A stretch of 35,751 nt of DNA from Clostridia bacterium (GTDB lineage Bacteria > Bacillota > Clostridia > Christensenellales > CAG-314), in contig JAQVMT010000021.1 of the NCBI GenBank assembly GCA_028703495.1, positions 1-35,751 on the forward strand, written 5' to 3'. Below the pieces are notes generated by a model. It did no database searches. It had not been told where the DNA came from and saw only the letters and a program-made list of their open reading frames with translations. Position numbers and translations under genes: made by a program. Below, one piece after another: positions 29,309 through 35,751 of this stretch. The stretch's first letter is position 1. The number at the start of each line of letters is the position of its first letter.

Positions 29309-29521
29309 ATGTCACTCGCAAAAATCAAAGAATACAAAGCAGGCGCCCGCGGAGATAGAGGAGCGGTTATAAGTTTACCTGCTATCTATCTCATTGACCA
29401 GAATATCAGCCCTGGCGATATTCTGGAGATTTACCGCGGGAACCTTTCGGAAAAATTTCAGGACGTTCTGGTTATTGTCCCAAAAAGAAATCAACCAAAT
29501 GAAACTGAAATAACTAATTAA
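29309..29521 (+). CDS. AbrB/SpoVT-like DNA-binding protein
   Basis: This 70-residue protein reads MSLAKIKEYKAGARGDRGAV, ISLPAIYLIDQNISPGDILE, then IYRGN and a final strand DVLVIVPKRN. The strand order with 'G.rGd..v..LP......n...pGD.lei' and a last hydrophobic strand fits the swapped-hairpin AbrB fold, which occurs in antitoxins and transition-state regulators. No toxin gene follows directly. As a small regulator in the early region it probably controls early or lysogeny genes. The ribosome site is poor, which leaves the start slightly open. Confidence 0.62.
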   Translation: MSLAKIKEYKAGARGDRGAVISLPAIYLIDQNISPGDILEIYRGNLSEKFQDVLVIVPKRNQPNETEITN

Positions 29522-29549
29522 GCCATATACAATTGCACAGGAGAAAGCA

Positions 29550-29804
29550 ATGCCAGACTTATTTGAAAAACCACTTGACGTAAAAAGCGCAGCCAATTTT
29601 TTGAGTATGAAAATTAGAGGCTTATACATGAACACATTTCGCTTTGATGCTGATGATAAGAGGGCAATCCCTCATTACAAAGCTCCGAACGGACGTGTTT
29701 ACTTCTACGCAAGCGAACTCAATGAGTGGATTCAATCCGACTCATACGGCGAAGAAGATCAATCTATCAAAGAACCTGAGACAAAGTTAAATGAGACAAA
29801 GTAA
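29550..29804 (+). CDS. Excisionase-like winged helix protein
   Basis: This 84-residue protein has an AGGAGAA ribosome site. It shows LDVKSAANFLSMKIRGLYMN (helix-turn-helix at the start), AIPHYKAPNGRVYFYASELN (wing) and EWIQSDSY, the usual pattern of MerR/HTH_17-type excisionases and AlpA-like regulators. In phages it would bend DNA at attP and steer the integrase toward excision, or act as a regulator. The integrase remnant lies 1 kb away on the other strand, so a present role in excision would need another recombinase. The tail after residue 66 is acidic and disordered. Confidence 0.75.
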   Translation: MPDLFEKPLDVKSAANFLSMKIRGLYMNTFRFDADDKRAIPHYKAPNGRVYFYASELNEWIQSDSYGEEDQSIKEPETKLNETK

Positions 29805-29862
29805 GAAATCTATGTGATGTTGACTAAAAAACTATAACACTTTTAAGCAGGAAGCGACATGA

Positions 29863-30006
29863 CCCCACACCTATAAGGATTCAAAGAAAATCACTCGTTA
29901 TAGATTCAGGATTGCAGACGTGAGAGCATTCCAAACGAGCGAGCAATATCAGGAAATAGAAACATCAGAACAAATAGCAGAAAGAGTTTTTAATAAAAAG
30001 AGGTAG
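29863..30006 (+). pseudogene. Remnant of a second excisionase-like gene
   Basis: A frame open from a TGA at 29860 to TAG 30004 reads PHTYKDSKKITRYRFRIADV, then RAFQTSEQYQEIETSEQIAE. This is the wing and last helix of an HTH_17-type protein, aligned with IPHYKAPNGRVYFYASELNE of the preceding gene. There is no helix-turn-helix part and no good start codon (a GTG lies mid-way at RADV). It is therefore either a decayed tandem copy or a frameshifted gene. It explains the otherwise empty 200 bp between neighbours. Confidence 0.6.
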
Positions 30007-30008
30007 TG

Positions 30009-30137
30009 ATGGAATTTACAAACGCGGCTTTGATAATGTTGGCTATTGGCGAAGTGCTGTTGTTGCTCTGGCCTTTCGCTATTGACCTTTACAAAAAACA
30101 CAAACAGGATATTTGGGAAAATGACAGATGGGAATAA
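30009..30137 (+). CDS. Small membrane peptide, 42 residues
   Basis: The product is MEFTNAALIMLAIGEVLLLL followed by WPFAIDLYKKHKQDIWENDRWE: one hydrophobic helix (about 6-26) and a charged tail rich in aromatic residues. AGAGG lies upstream, two bases after the stop of the remnant. It ends at a hairpin that works as a terminator in the opposite direction. No family recognised. Length and topology suit a membrane-acting phage peptide. Confidence 0.55.
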   Translation: MEFTNAALIMLAIGEVLLLLWPFAIDLYKKHKQDIWENDRWE

Positions 30138-30159
30138 AAAAGCCCGGCGTTAACCGGGC
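30136..30159 (-). terminator. Orphan leftward intrinsic terminator
   Basis: On the minus strand the sequence is GCCCGG-TTAACG-CCGGGC followed by TTTTTT, a textbook GC-rich terminator. On the plus strand the hairpin is preceded by A and not followed by T, so it acts only leftward. No leftward gene is visible to its right inside the window. Confidence 0.85.
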
Positions 30160-30201
30160 AAACATTTGAAAGCAAATCACAATCAAACATGAGGTTCAAT
30201 T

Positions 30202-30345
30202 ATGAAGTTGAAACAAAATAAGAAATCGGGAGAACGAAAGCAAGAGATAAAACTCCCGATAAAGTTGGAGGTGCCGAAACCGGCAAATCTAATCTTTGAG
30301 AAATTATTCAAACCCTTTTTCTATGGAGGAATAAATGGCAAATAA
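30202..30345 (+). CDS. Small basic peptide overlapping next start, 47 residues
   Basis: ATG 30202 has GAGG seven bases upstream. The product is MKLKQNKKSGERKQEIKLPI then KLEVPKPANLIFEKLFKPFF and a short end. It is strongly basic at first, with an aromatic C-terminal helix. It overlaps the next gene by 11 bases, and that gene's ribosome site (GGAGGA) lies inside it, consistent with coupled translation. No family recognised; a leader-like role is possible. Confidence 0.5.
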   Translation: MKLKQNKKSGERKQEIKLPIKLEVPKPANLIFEKLFKPFFYGGINGK

Positions 30346-31351
30346 TAACGCACTTCTGAAACTTACAGAAGAAAGAATTGATAGCAATGAAGCTTTACAA
30401 ACATTCGTTGAACAGGCGAAAGCGGTAACTATTCCGCTTTTTCCTGAGACCGTGCAATTTACTGACAGCGCTCTCAAGTACGGCGCTGCTCTCGTTACCG
30501 TAGATACTAAGCTGGATACTTACGGAAACAACCGAGACATTTACAAGAATGAAAGCGGTGGTTACTGCCTGCATCTTTCAAAGCTGAACGAGATAGCCCA
30601 GCAGTCAGGCATTATAATTACTGACAGCCGAATCCTTGAAAGAAAAACTGATGAACAAGGAAGAGTAGTGTTCATCTCGCATCAGGTAAGAGGTAAGCTA
30701 AGGTCAATTGATGGAAGTATAAAAGAAGATGTTGCGACTGGCAAATATGATTATTTCCGTGATAAGGAAAAGTATTCAAAAGAAGGGCAAATAAAAAGTC
30801 GCCGGACACATGCTGAAGCATTGGCAGAAAGTAACGCCAAAACAAGACTGTTCAATAAGCTTGTTGCAAAGCTGCCTACCAGCTTTACAATTGACGAACT
30901 TAAGAAGCCTTTTCTCATCCCTTATGTGCTCGAAGATAAAGATGAATTATTAAAGGGACTTCCGAAAGAAGATCAACTGGCAATCAAACGAGATCTCGCT
31001 CGTAAACGCCTGGGCTTAGCAGATACAATCTATGGTTACAATTCCGCACCGTCACAGCAAAAGCAAATTGAAGATGCAGCCGTAACCGTAATGGAAGAGG
31101 AAGAGCCTAAGAAAAATAATTTAGGCATCTCTACGGAAGAAGAGAATCACATCCTTGCTGAAGAGTTCAGGGATGCTGACCAAAAGGAACGTACTGAAAA
31201 AATACTCGGACTAATTGAGCTAAAGGGCTATCAAGACCCGACCAATGTACCTTTCACAGCGCAACGCATCGAAAAGAACTCGCTCGATACGCAAATTAAA
31301 TTCATTGAAAAATTACTGAATCTGCCAGATTTAGTGGAGGAATTGAAATGA
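30335..31351 (+). CDS. Early recombination protein, possible single-strand annealing type
   Basis: This 338-residue protein starts with GGAGGA upstream. The middle is the informative part: HQVRGKLRSIDGSIKEDVAT, GKYDYFRDKEKY, then GQIKSRRTHAEALAESNAKT and RLFNKLVAKLP. A basic helix in which many alanine and arginine residues recur after a strand-rich core recalls single-strand annealing proteins and related single-strand binding recombinases. This is resemblance only; I see no decisive Rad52, Erf or RecT motif. The C-terminal 110 residues are acidic and helical. Immediate neighbours downstream are an SbcD-like nuclease and SbcC-like ATPase, the usual partners of an annealing protein, which supports the guess. 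It overlaps the next gene by four bases. Confidence 0.55.
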   Translation: MANNNALLKLTEERIDSNEALQTFVEQAKAVTIPLFPETVQFTDSALKYGAALVTVDTKLDTYGNNRDIYKNESGGYCLHLSKLNEIAQQSGIIITDSRILERKTDEQGRVVFISHQVRGKLRSIDGSIKEDVATGKYDYFRDKEKYSKEGQIKSRRTHAEALAESNAKTRLFNKLVAKLPTSFTIDELKKPFLIPYVLEDKDELLKGLPKEDQLAIKRDLARKRLGLADTIYGYNSAPSQQKQIEDAAVTVMEEEEPKKNNLGISTEEENHILAEEFRDADQKERTEKILGLIELKGYQDPTNVPFTAQRIEKNSLDTQIKFIEKLLNLPDLVEELK

Positions 31352-31653
31352 TAGTAATAACTGACCCCGCAATCATAGAACGATACAAAGCTATTGAAAA
31401 AAGCTTACAAATTGCTTACGAGGAAAAAGAGAAATTACTCAGAGCTATTCAAACAAAATACGCCACAGAATCAGAGATAAAAGTTTGCAGCATGAATGAA
31501 GATGGTTCTTGGAATCGATTAACGGTTGTTGACAACATAGTTGCGTTAAACGAAGGCTTCTGGCAGCCGGTAAAAGTTAACCGCTATTCTACCAAACTGG
31601 AATCACTGAAAAACAAACCGAAAGAATTAGTTGAAGCGGAGGTGAGTTTATGA
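31348..31653 (+). CDS. Unknown small protein in recombination operon
   Basis: This 101-residue protein has an N-terminal helical part (MIVITDPAIIERYKAIEKSL, QIAYEEKEKLLRAIQTKY) followed by a strand-turn region (EDGSWNRLTVVDNIVALNEG) and an acidic end. It overlaps both neighbours by four bases (ATGA/TATGA), so it is translated as part of the annealing-nuclease unit. No family recognised. A partner role for the nuclease pair is possible. Confidence 0.65.
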   Translation: MIVITDPAIIERYKAIEKSLQIAYEEKEKLLRAIQTKYATESEIKVCSMNEDGSWNRLTVVDNIVALNEGFWQPVKVNRYSTKLESLKNKPKELVEAEVSL

Positions 31654-32861
31654 AAACAATCAAGATAACTCACTTAGCCGATTTGCACGTCGACGGCGAA
31701 CCGGTTAAAGCAAAGAAATGCGGTGATTCGTTTGATCAGATTTTATATTATCACCATACAGATAAAGTTGATGCCGTTGTCATTGCAGGCGATCTGTTCG
31801 AGCGGAAGCAATCATTCTGCCAGAATAGCGGCTTACCAATGTTGATAAAGTTCCTTCGGGAGTTGTCGGAATTGGTTGATTTCATCTTCATAACGAAAGG
31901 CAATAACTCCCATGATGAACCAGGCTCGGTTTCACTCTTGCACCAACTTGAACCCAACATCTACGCTTATGAATACCCAGTTGTTTTAGCTGTTGAAGAT
32001 TCTGGTAATGTATATGATTTGCTAAGAGAGATGGAACCCCTTACAGAACCTAATTACATAATTTCTCTCGTGCCATATCCAAGTAAAGCCGGTTTCATAA
32101 CTGAAACATCGATAGATAATAACAACGCCGATTTCCTTGAAAAGTTTGAACAACTTTTCGAGCTAATTGGTGACGTTACACAACCTTATACATGTCCAAA
32201 GATGCTGGCGTTTCACGGTAATGTTGTGGGCTCAAGACTCTCAACCGGTCAAACGCTGGTATCTCAGGACATTATGGTAGCGCCTTCAACTCTTGAGAAA
32301 GCTAAAGCAGATTACTACGCACTTGGTCACATTCATTTAAGACAAATGATAAGACCTAACATGATTTACGCTGGCTCTATTTACAATAAGAATTGGGGAG
32401 AGATTGAACGGAAGTCGTTTACCGTAATTGAATTCAACGATAACGAAAATAATATCACTGAGTGGGGAAGAGAAACGAATTTATTCTTTCTCGAAGCCGC
32501 TAAGCCAATGATTAAAATCGAATGCACATACAGCAATGGGGAAACTGAGTACAAACCAGAAGATGATTTGCTTGTTCAACAAGCCATACATAACGATTGT
32601 GAGGTACGCTTGCGAATCACAGTTGATGAAAACGAGCGCAAAACTATCACTGATGATGACCTGATGAAAATTAAGCTTCTCTTTGGCGAAGATACAAAGA
32701 TCGAATTCAACATAGTTCCCGCTCAAAGAGAAAGCCGATCGGAAAAAATAATGAACTGCAAATCTTTGCTGGATGAAGTAAAGGAATACGCCTCAGTTAC
32801 CAGCGAAGAAATTAACGGAACCATTGAAAAGAAAGTGTTTGAATTGCAGGAGGTGTTCTAA
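31650..32861 (+). CDS. SbcD/Mre11-like nuclease (gp47-type)
   Basis: This 403-residue calcineurin-type phosphoesterase cuts DNA ends together with its ATPase partner. The metal motifs appear in order: D11-x-H13 in ADLHVDG, GD at 47-48 in VVIAGDLFE, GNNSHDE at 84-90 (a longer form of the usual GNHD/E), a histidine in MLAFHGN (about 195), and GHIH in YYALGHIHLR (about 220), followed by IYAGSIYNKNWGE. The C-terminal 130 residues form the capping and partner-binding part. The last base overlaps the start of the SbcC-like gene. Phage pairs of this kind (T4 gp46/gp47) resect DNA ends for recombination-dependent replication. Confidence 0.93.
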   Translation: MKTIKITHLADLHVDGEPVKAKKCGDSFDQILYYHHTDKVDAVVIAGDLFERKQSFCQNSGLPMLIKFLRELSELVDFIFITKGNNSHDEPGSVSLLHQLEPNIYAYEYPVVLAVEDSGNVYDLLREMEPLTEPNYIISLVPYPSKAGFITETSIDNNNADFLEKFEQLFELIGDVTQPYTCPKMLAFHGNVVGSRLSTGQTLVSQDIMVAPSTLEKAKADYYALGHIHLRQMIRPNMIYAGSIYNKNWGEIERKSFTVIEFNDNENNITEWGRETNLFFLEAAKPMIKIECTYSNGETEYKPEDDLLVQQAIHNDCEVRLRITVDENERKTITDDDLMKIKLLFGEDTKIEFNIVPAQRESRSEKIMNCKSLLDEVKEYASVTSEEINGTIEKKVFELQEVF

Positions 32862-35257
32862 TGAGAATTCTAAAACTTAAGCTCAGGGGAGCAATAGGAA
32901 TCAAGAAAGGTTTGGGCGTTGATGAAATTGAAATAGATTTCACTGAATTCAAATCGGGGTTGATAGCTCTGACCGGTCGCAACGGATCAGGGAAAACTAC
33001 AATCATGGAAAACTTGCATCCTTACCGCTGCATGGTTTCCCGCTCGGGGTCATTACAGCAACATTTCTTTTTAAAGGATTCTTACAGAAGATTAATGTTT
33101 GAACATAATTCATGTTTTTACGATACCAGAATTATGATTGATGCTTTGACCGGAGCTAGTGAGGCTTATCTTTTTAAGGTAGTACATAATTCGCACATGG
33201 AAGATGGAGTTGAATTTATTCCACTCAATGACGGTAAACTCAGTACCTACGACATTGAAATCGAAAAGCTACTCGGTTCGCAGGAGTTGTTTTTCAACTC
33301 AGTTTTTAGTGGTCAAAAATCAAAAGGCATTGCAGAGCTAAAACCAGCGGAACGCCGCAAACTTTTCTACGAGCTGCTTAACTTAAATGTTTACGAGGGT
33401 TATCTTGAACGTGCGAAAGCTGAACTCAAAATTCAGGAATCAAAGCTTGCTGAAATAGAAGGCAGTATCAACGCTATTGATGTGAGTGAGGAGACTGAAA
33501 AGGAATTGCTGGCGGGACATGAAAAACTTGTAAACGAAATTACTCACCTTCAGTTAGAAATTGCTGACAATGAAAAAATACTTGAAAACACTAATCAGAA
33601 AATCCAGGAACTCAATATCGAAATCAGCAAAGGCGAAGATAAGCTAAAGGGCAATGATGAAATTGAAAAGAAGCTGGAGGAAATCGCTAATCGCACAATT
33701 GAGCTGACTGACTCTCACAACTCAAAAGTAAAAAGATACCAGTCCGAGATCGATGATTCAAAGAAGCTGGTTGAACGGAACCAGAAGCTACTTGAGAACA
33801 AAGATAAGATTCTCGGAATGTTGAAAGAACGCTCTGAGGTTGAACTGCTACTCTCTACCGAAAAAGATCACAGAAGCCAGTTACAGCTAAAGCTTTCTGA
33901 GGTGCAAGAGAATCACGCGAGAGAGATGGAAGCAATTAACCAACTCGATAAAAAAATATCCTACGAACGTTCGGATTTGCAGAGACTCGAATCCTTGCTA
34001 TATAATTTAAAAGTGGAGCTAAGCAGGTCTGAAGCAGAAACAAAAATTATTGACCAAGTACCCTGTGGCAACAAAGATTCAATTATTTCGAAGTATGATT
34101 TTTCTAAATGCCAATTCTTACTAAATGCTTTTGAGGGCAAAGCTAAAATACCAGACATAGGGGAGGGAATAGAAGAACTTTCCAATAAAATAAATGCAAA
34201 AGCTGAAGCAATCGAAAAAATGACAGTTGATTATGTTGGCAATAAAGAGAAGCTCGAAGATCACACTGATAAAGTGTCTGGTGATTTGCGCAAAATGATA
34301 CTCGAAGTCCAAGGCGCTATTAAGCGGCACGAGGATAGGCTTAAAGTTATCAATGATACAAAGTGGGATGAACTGAAAGAAGCTTCTGATAAAGCTGAAA
34401 ACCAAATTGCACTTTATGAACAAAAGATCGGATCAACTAACCACAACATAGGTGATGCAGTCGATTCATTTAATAAGTCAATCGAAGATTTGAAAAAAGA
34501 AGCTGAAGAACTTAACTCCAAACTTGATGTTGAATTGCCTGAAAAGATTGGATCTCTTAAATATCTACTCTATGAAAAAACTTCTGAGTTAAACGGGTTG
34601 AAGTCAACTCACAACGCCCTGACAATAGACCTGAATAACGCAAACATGAACTTTGCCGGTATTGAAGAGAAGCTGAATCAGTTCACTCTCAACAAGGAAA
34701 AGGCGAAGAGTCTTAACGATCAGAAAGCGGCTGTAAAAGCTGAAATCAGGGACTGGACCTTCTTAACAAAAGCCTTCGATAAGACGGGCATTCCGGTACT
34801 CAAACTTGAGAACTCAGGCATTGAAATAACATCGATTGCAAACGACCTGCTTTCACTCTTTGAGAATAAATTCCGCATCGTGTTTGAAACAACCTCACTC
34901 ACTAAAGACAAAAAGAAGATGAAAGAAACCTTCGACATCAACATCGTTGAAGATGACGGAGTTTGTGAGATAGGGAATAAATCAGGCGGACAACAGGTTT
35001 ACTTAGAAACTGCAATCAGGCTGGCTATTTCAAACGTAGTAAAGAGACAGGGGCGGAATCTTCAGACTGCTTTCCTTGACGAAGCTGATGGAGCTTTAGA
35101 TATTGATAACGCTTATAATTACTTACAAATGATTAGTAAAGCTCATGAGCTGTCAGGCGTTTACAATACTTTCATAATTACACACCGTCCGGAATTACTC
35201 GACTTCATTCCTCAGCAGGTGAAGTTAAGTGACGGTTATTTACAAATATTAAACTAG
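32861..35257 (+). CDS. SbcC/Rad50-like ATPase (gp46-type) with atypical hook
   Basis: This 798-residue SMC-type ATPase works with the nuclease before it. Walker A is GRNGSGKT at 39-46. The Q-loop segment is FNSVFSGQKSKGIAEL. The middle is two long coiled coils (about 180-370 and 430-620). Near the apex is VPCGNKDSIISKYDFSKC, with C402 and C417, in place of a compact CxxC zinc hook. The signature motif is KSGGQQVYLETAIRLA and Walker B is AFLDEADGALD, followed by the H-loop region FIITHRPEL. It is somewhat shorter than bacterial SbcC (about 1000 residues), as usual for phages. The protein would tether and process DNA ends in replication and recombination. Confidence 0.93.
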   Translation: MRILKLKLRGAIGIKKGLGVDEIEIDFTEFKSGLIALTGRNGSGKTTIMENLHPYRCMVSRSGSLQQHFFLKDSYRRLMFEHNSCFYDTRIMIDALTGASEAYLFKVVHNSHMEDGVEFIPLNDGKLSTYDIEIEKLLGSQELFFNSVFSGQKSKGIAELKPAERRKLFYELLNLNVYEGYLERAKAELKIQESKLAEIEGSINAIDVSEETEKELLAGHEKLVNEITHLQLEIADNEKILENTNQKIQELNIEISKGEDKLKGNDEIEKKLEEIANRTIELTDSHNSKVKRYQSEIDDSKKLVERNQKLLENKDKILGMLKERSEVELLLSTEKDHRSQLQLKLSEVQENHAREMEAINQLDKKISYERSDLQRLESLLYNLKVELSRSEAETKIIDQVPCGNKDSIISKYDFSKCQFLLNAFEGKAKIPDIGEGIEELSNKINAKAEAIEKMTVDYVGNKEKLEDHTDKVSGDLRKMILEVQGAIKRHEDRLKVINDTKWDELKEASDKAENQIALYEQKIGSTNHNIGDAVDSFNKSIEDLKKEAEELNSKLDVELPEKIGSLKYLLYEKTSELNGLKSTHNALTIDLNNANMNFAGIEEKLNQFTLNKEKAKSLNDQKAAVKAEIRDWTFLTKAFDKTGIPVLKLENSGIEITSIANDLLSLFENKFRIVFETTSLTKDKKKMKETFDINIVEDDGVCEIGNKSGGQQVYLETAIRLAISNVVKRQGRNLQTAFLDEADGALDIDNAYNYLQMISKAHELSGVYNTFIITHRPELLDFIPQQVKLSDGYLQILN

Positions 35258-35266
35258 GGAGCAACC

Positions 35267-35437
35267 ATGAAAATCACAGTAAAAAACGGCAGCGCAAGTT
35301 TAACAATCGATCCAGGGACTCACATAGATAATAACGATAAAGCGGTAATTATGCGGGGCATCAGCAAGATACTAAATATGAATCAGACTCACAGCAGCAA
35401 GAAAACAGTTCGCCCAAAAACTAAGGTGAGAAAGTAA
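35267..35437 (+). CDS. Small protein after SbcC-like gene, 56 residues
   Basis: The ATG is preceded by AGGGAG. The product MKITVKNGSASLTIDPGTHI is strand-rich, then AVIMRGISKILNMN forms a helix, and the tail (THSSKKTVRPKTKVRK) is strongly basic. It lies between the ATPase and helicase genes, one base before the latter. No family recognised; a small nucleic-acid-binding partner is possible from its basic tail. Confidence 0.6.
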   Translation: MKITVKNGSASLTIDPGTHIDNNDKAVIMRGISKILNMNQTHSSKKTVRPKTKVRK

Positions 35438-35438
35438 G

Positions 35439-35751
35439 ATGCCTAAACCAGTTCACGCAAGAGCATTCGATTTAAGGGAGTGGCAGCAAGAAGATTTTCG
35501 TATCTGGCTGGATTACGTTAACCAGGGGAAGAAAGATTTCTTGACCGTCGCCACTCCCGGAGCTGGCAAAACTAAATCAGCTCTCAGGAAAGCTCATTAC
35601 TTACTTAGTAACGATCTTGTTGACCGTGTTGTGGTGGTTACTTACACGGAGTACCTTAAAAGACAGTGGGCTAAAGAAGCCGCGCTCTTTACCGGGCTGG
35701 ATCTCGATCCCGATTTTGTTAACTCCCAGGTAAGCGAAGCCAGCGACTACC
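35439..35751 (+). CDS. Superfamily 2 (DEAD/DEAH) helicase, 3' end cut by window
   Basis: The first 104 residues are present. FDLREWQQEDFRIWLDYVNQ is the Q-motif-like entry (R..Q...), LTVATPGAGKTKSALRKA is motif I (Walker A), and VVVVTYTEYLKRQWAKEA is motif Ia. This matches phage helicases of the SSL2/UvsW-like type, which remodel branched DNA and often follow recombination nucleases. The start is ATG 35439, after the stop of the small gene. The rest lies beyond the window. Confidence 0.88.
   Translation, partial: MPKPVHARAFDLREWQQEDFRIWLDYVNQGKKDFLTVATPGAGKTKSALRKAHYLLSNDLVDRVVVVTYTEYLKRQWAKEAALFTGLDLDPDFVNSQVSEASDY

Overview
This window is a large piece of the genome of a tailed double-stranded DNA phage, most likely a long-tailed siphovirus of a Gram-negative host. 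The evidence is a continuous packaging-head-neck-tail gene order, a tape measure gene preceded by a frameshifted tail chaperone, a lysis cassette inside the structural operon, and an attP-like site beside an integrase remnant. The host cannot be named. The DUF4373-type replication protein suggests the Bacteroidota/FCB group, but the frequent Shine-Dalgarno sites and TTGACA-type promoters do not fit classical Bacteroidia, so a lineage such as Ignavibacteriota is a guess only. Both window edges cut genes, so more phage genome lies outside.

Layout. 1-1.3 kb: a 5'-cut gene, an array of 29-bp tandem repeats, and a leftward regulatory pair (XRE repressor plus an unknown gene) behind a promoter whose spacer is filled by an inverted-repeat operator. 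1.36-3.9 kb: a DUF4373-like replication protein with three iteron-like repeats at exactly 21 bp inside its gene, a small accessory protein, a PD-(D/E)XK-type nuclease and three very small genes, two of them membrane proteins. 3.9-9.0 kb: small and large terminase, portal, MuF-like head protein and small genes, bounded on both sides by nearly identical hairpin/T-run elements. 9.1-12.8 kb: XkdF-like protease with an apparent nested scaffold start, major capsid, and neck and tail-terminator genes. 12.8-14.4 kb: a secreted protein, a lysozyme-like endolysin and three small membrane proteins (lysis block). 14.4-18.7 kb: tail tube, tail chaperone with a -1 frameshift at a nine-T run, tape measure. 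18.7-27.3 kb: a 1410-residue tip/fibre protein, several appendage proteins sharing end motifs, a DNRLRE-like adhesin and a second secreted protein.

27.3-28.6 kb is the integration region: a 3' tRNA half (anticodon TAC, probably tRNA-Val) as attP core, a strong terminator, several TATAACAC repeats on both sides, an HNH-AP2 endonuclease, and a tyrosine recombinase that retains its catalytic part but has lost its N-terminal half. Phage genes on both sides show that this is the phage-side attachment site, not a prophage end.

28.7-35.75 kb is a mostly rightward early operon: zinc-ribbon, AbrB-like and excisionase-like small proteins, an excisionase-like remnant, a candidate single-strand-annealing-type protein, an SbcD-like nuclease and SbcC/gp46-like ATPase pair, and the beginning of a superfamily 2 helicase.

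Most points of interest are in genome organisation: the frameshift, the nested scaffold start, the intragenic iterons, the degraded integration module, an orphan leftward terminator, shared-end appendage genes, and two signal-peptide proteins in the late operon. No wholly novel defence or mobile system could be supported.
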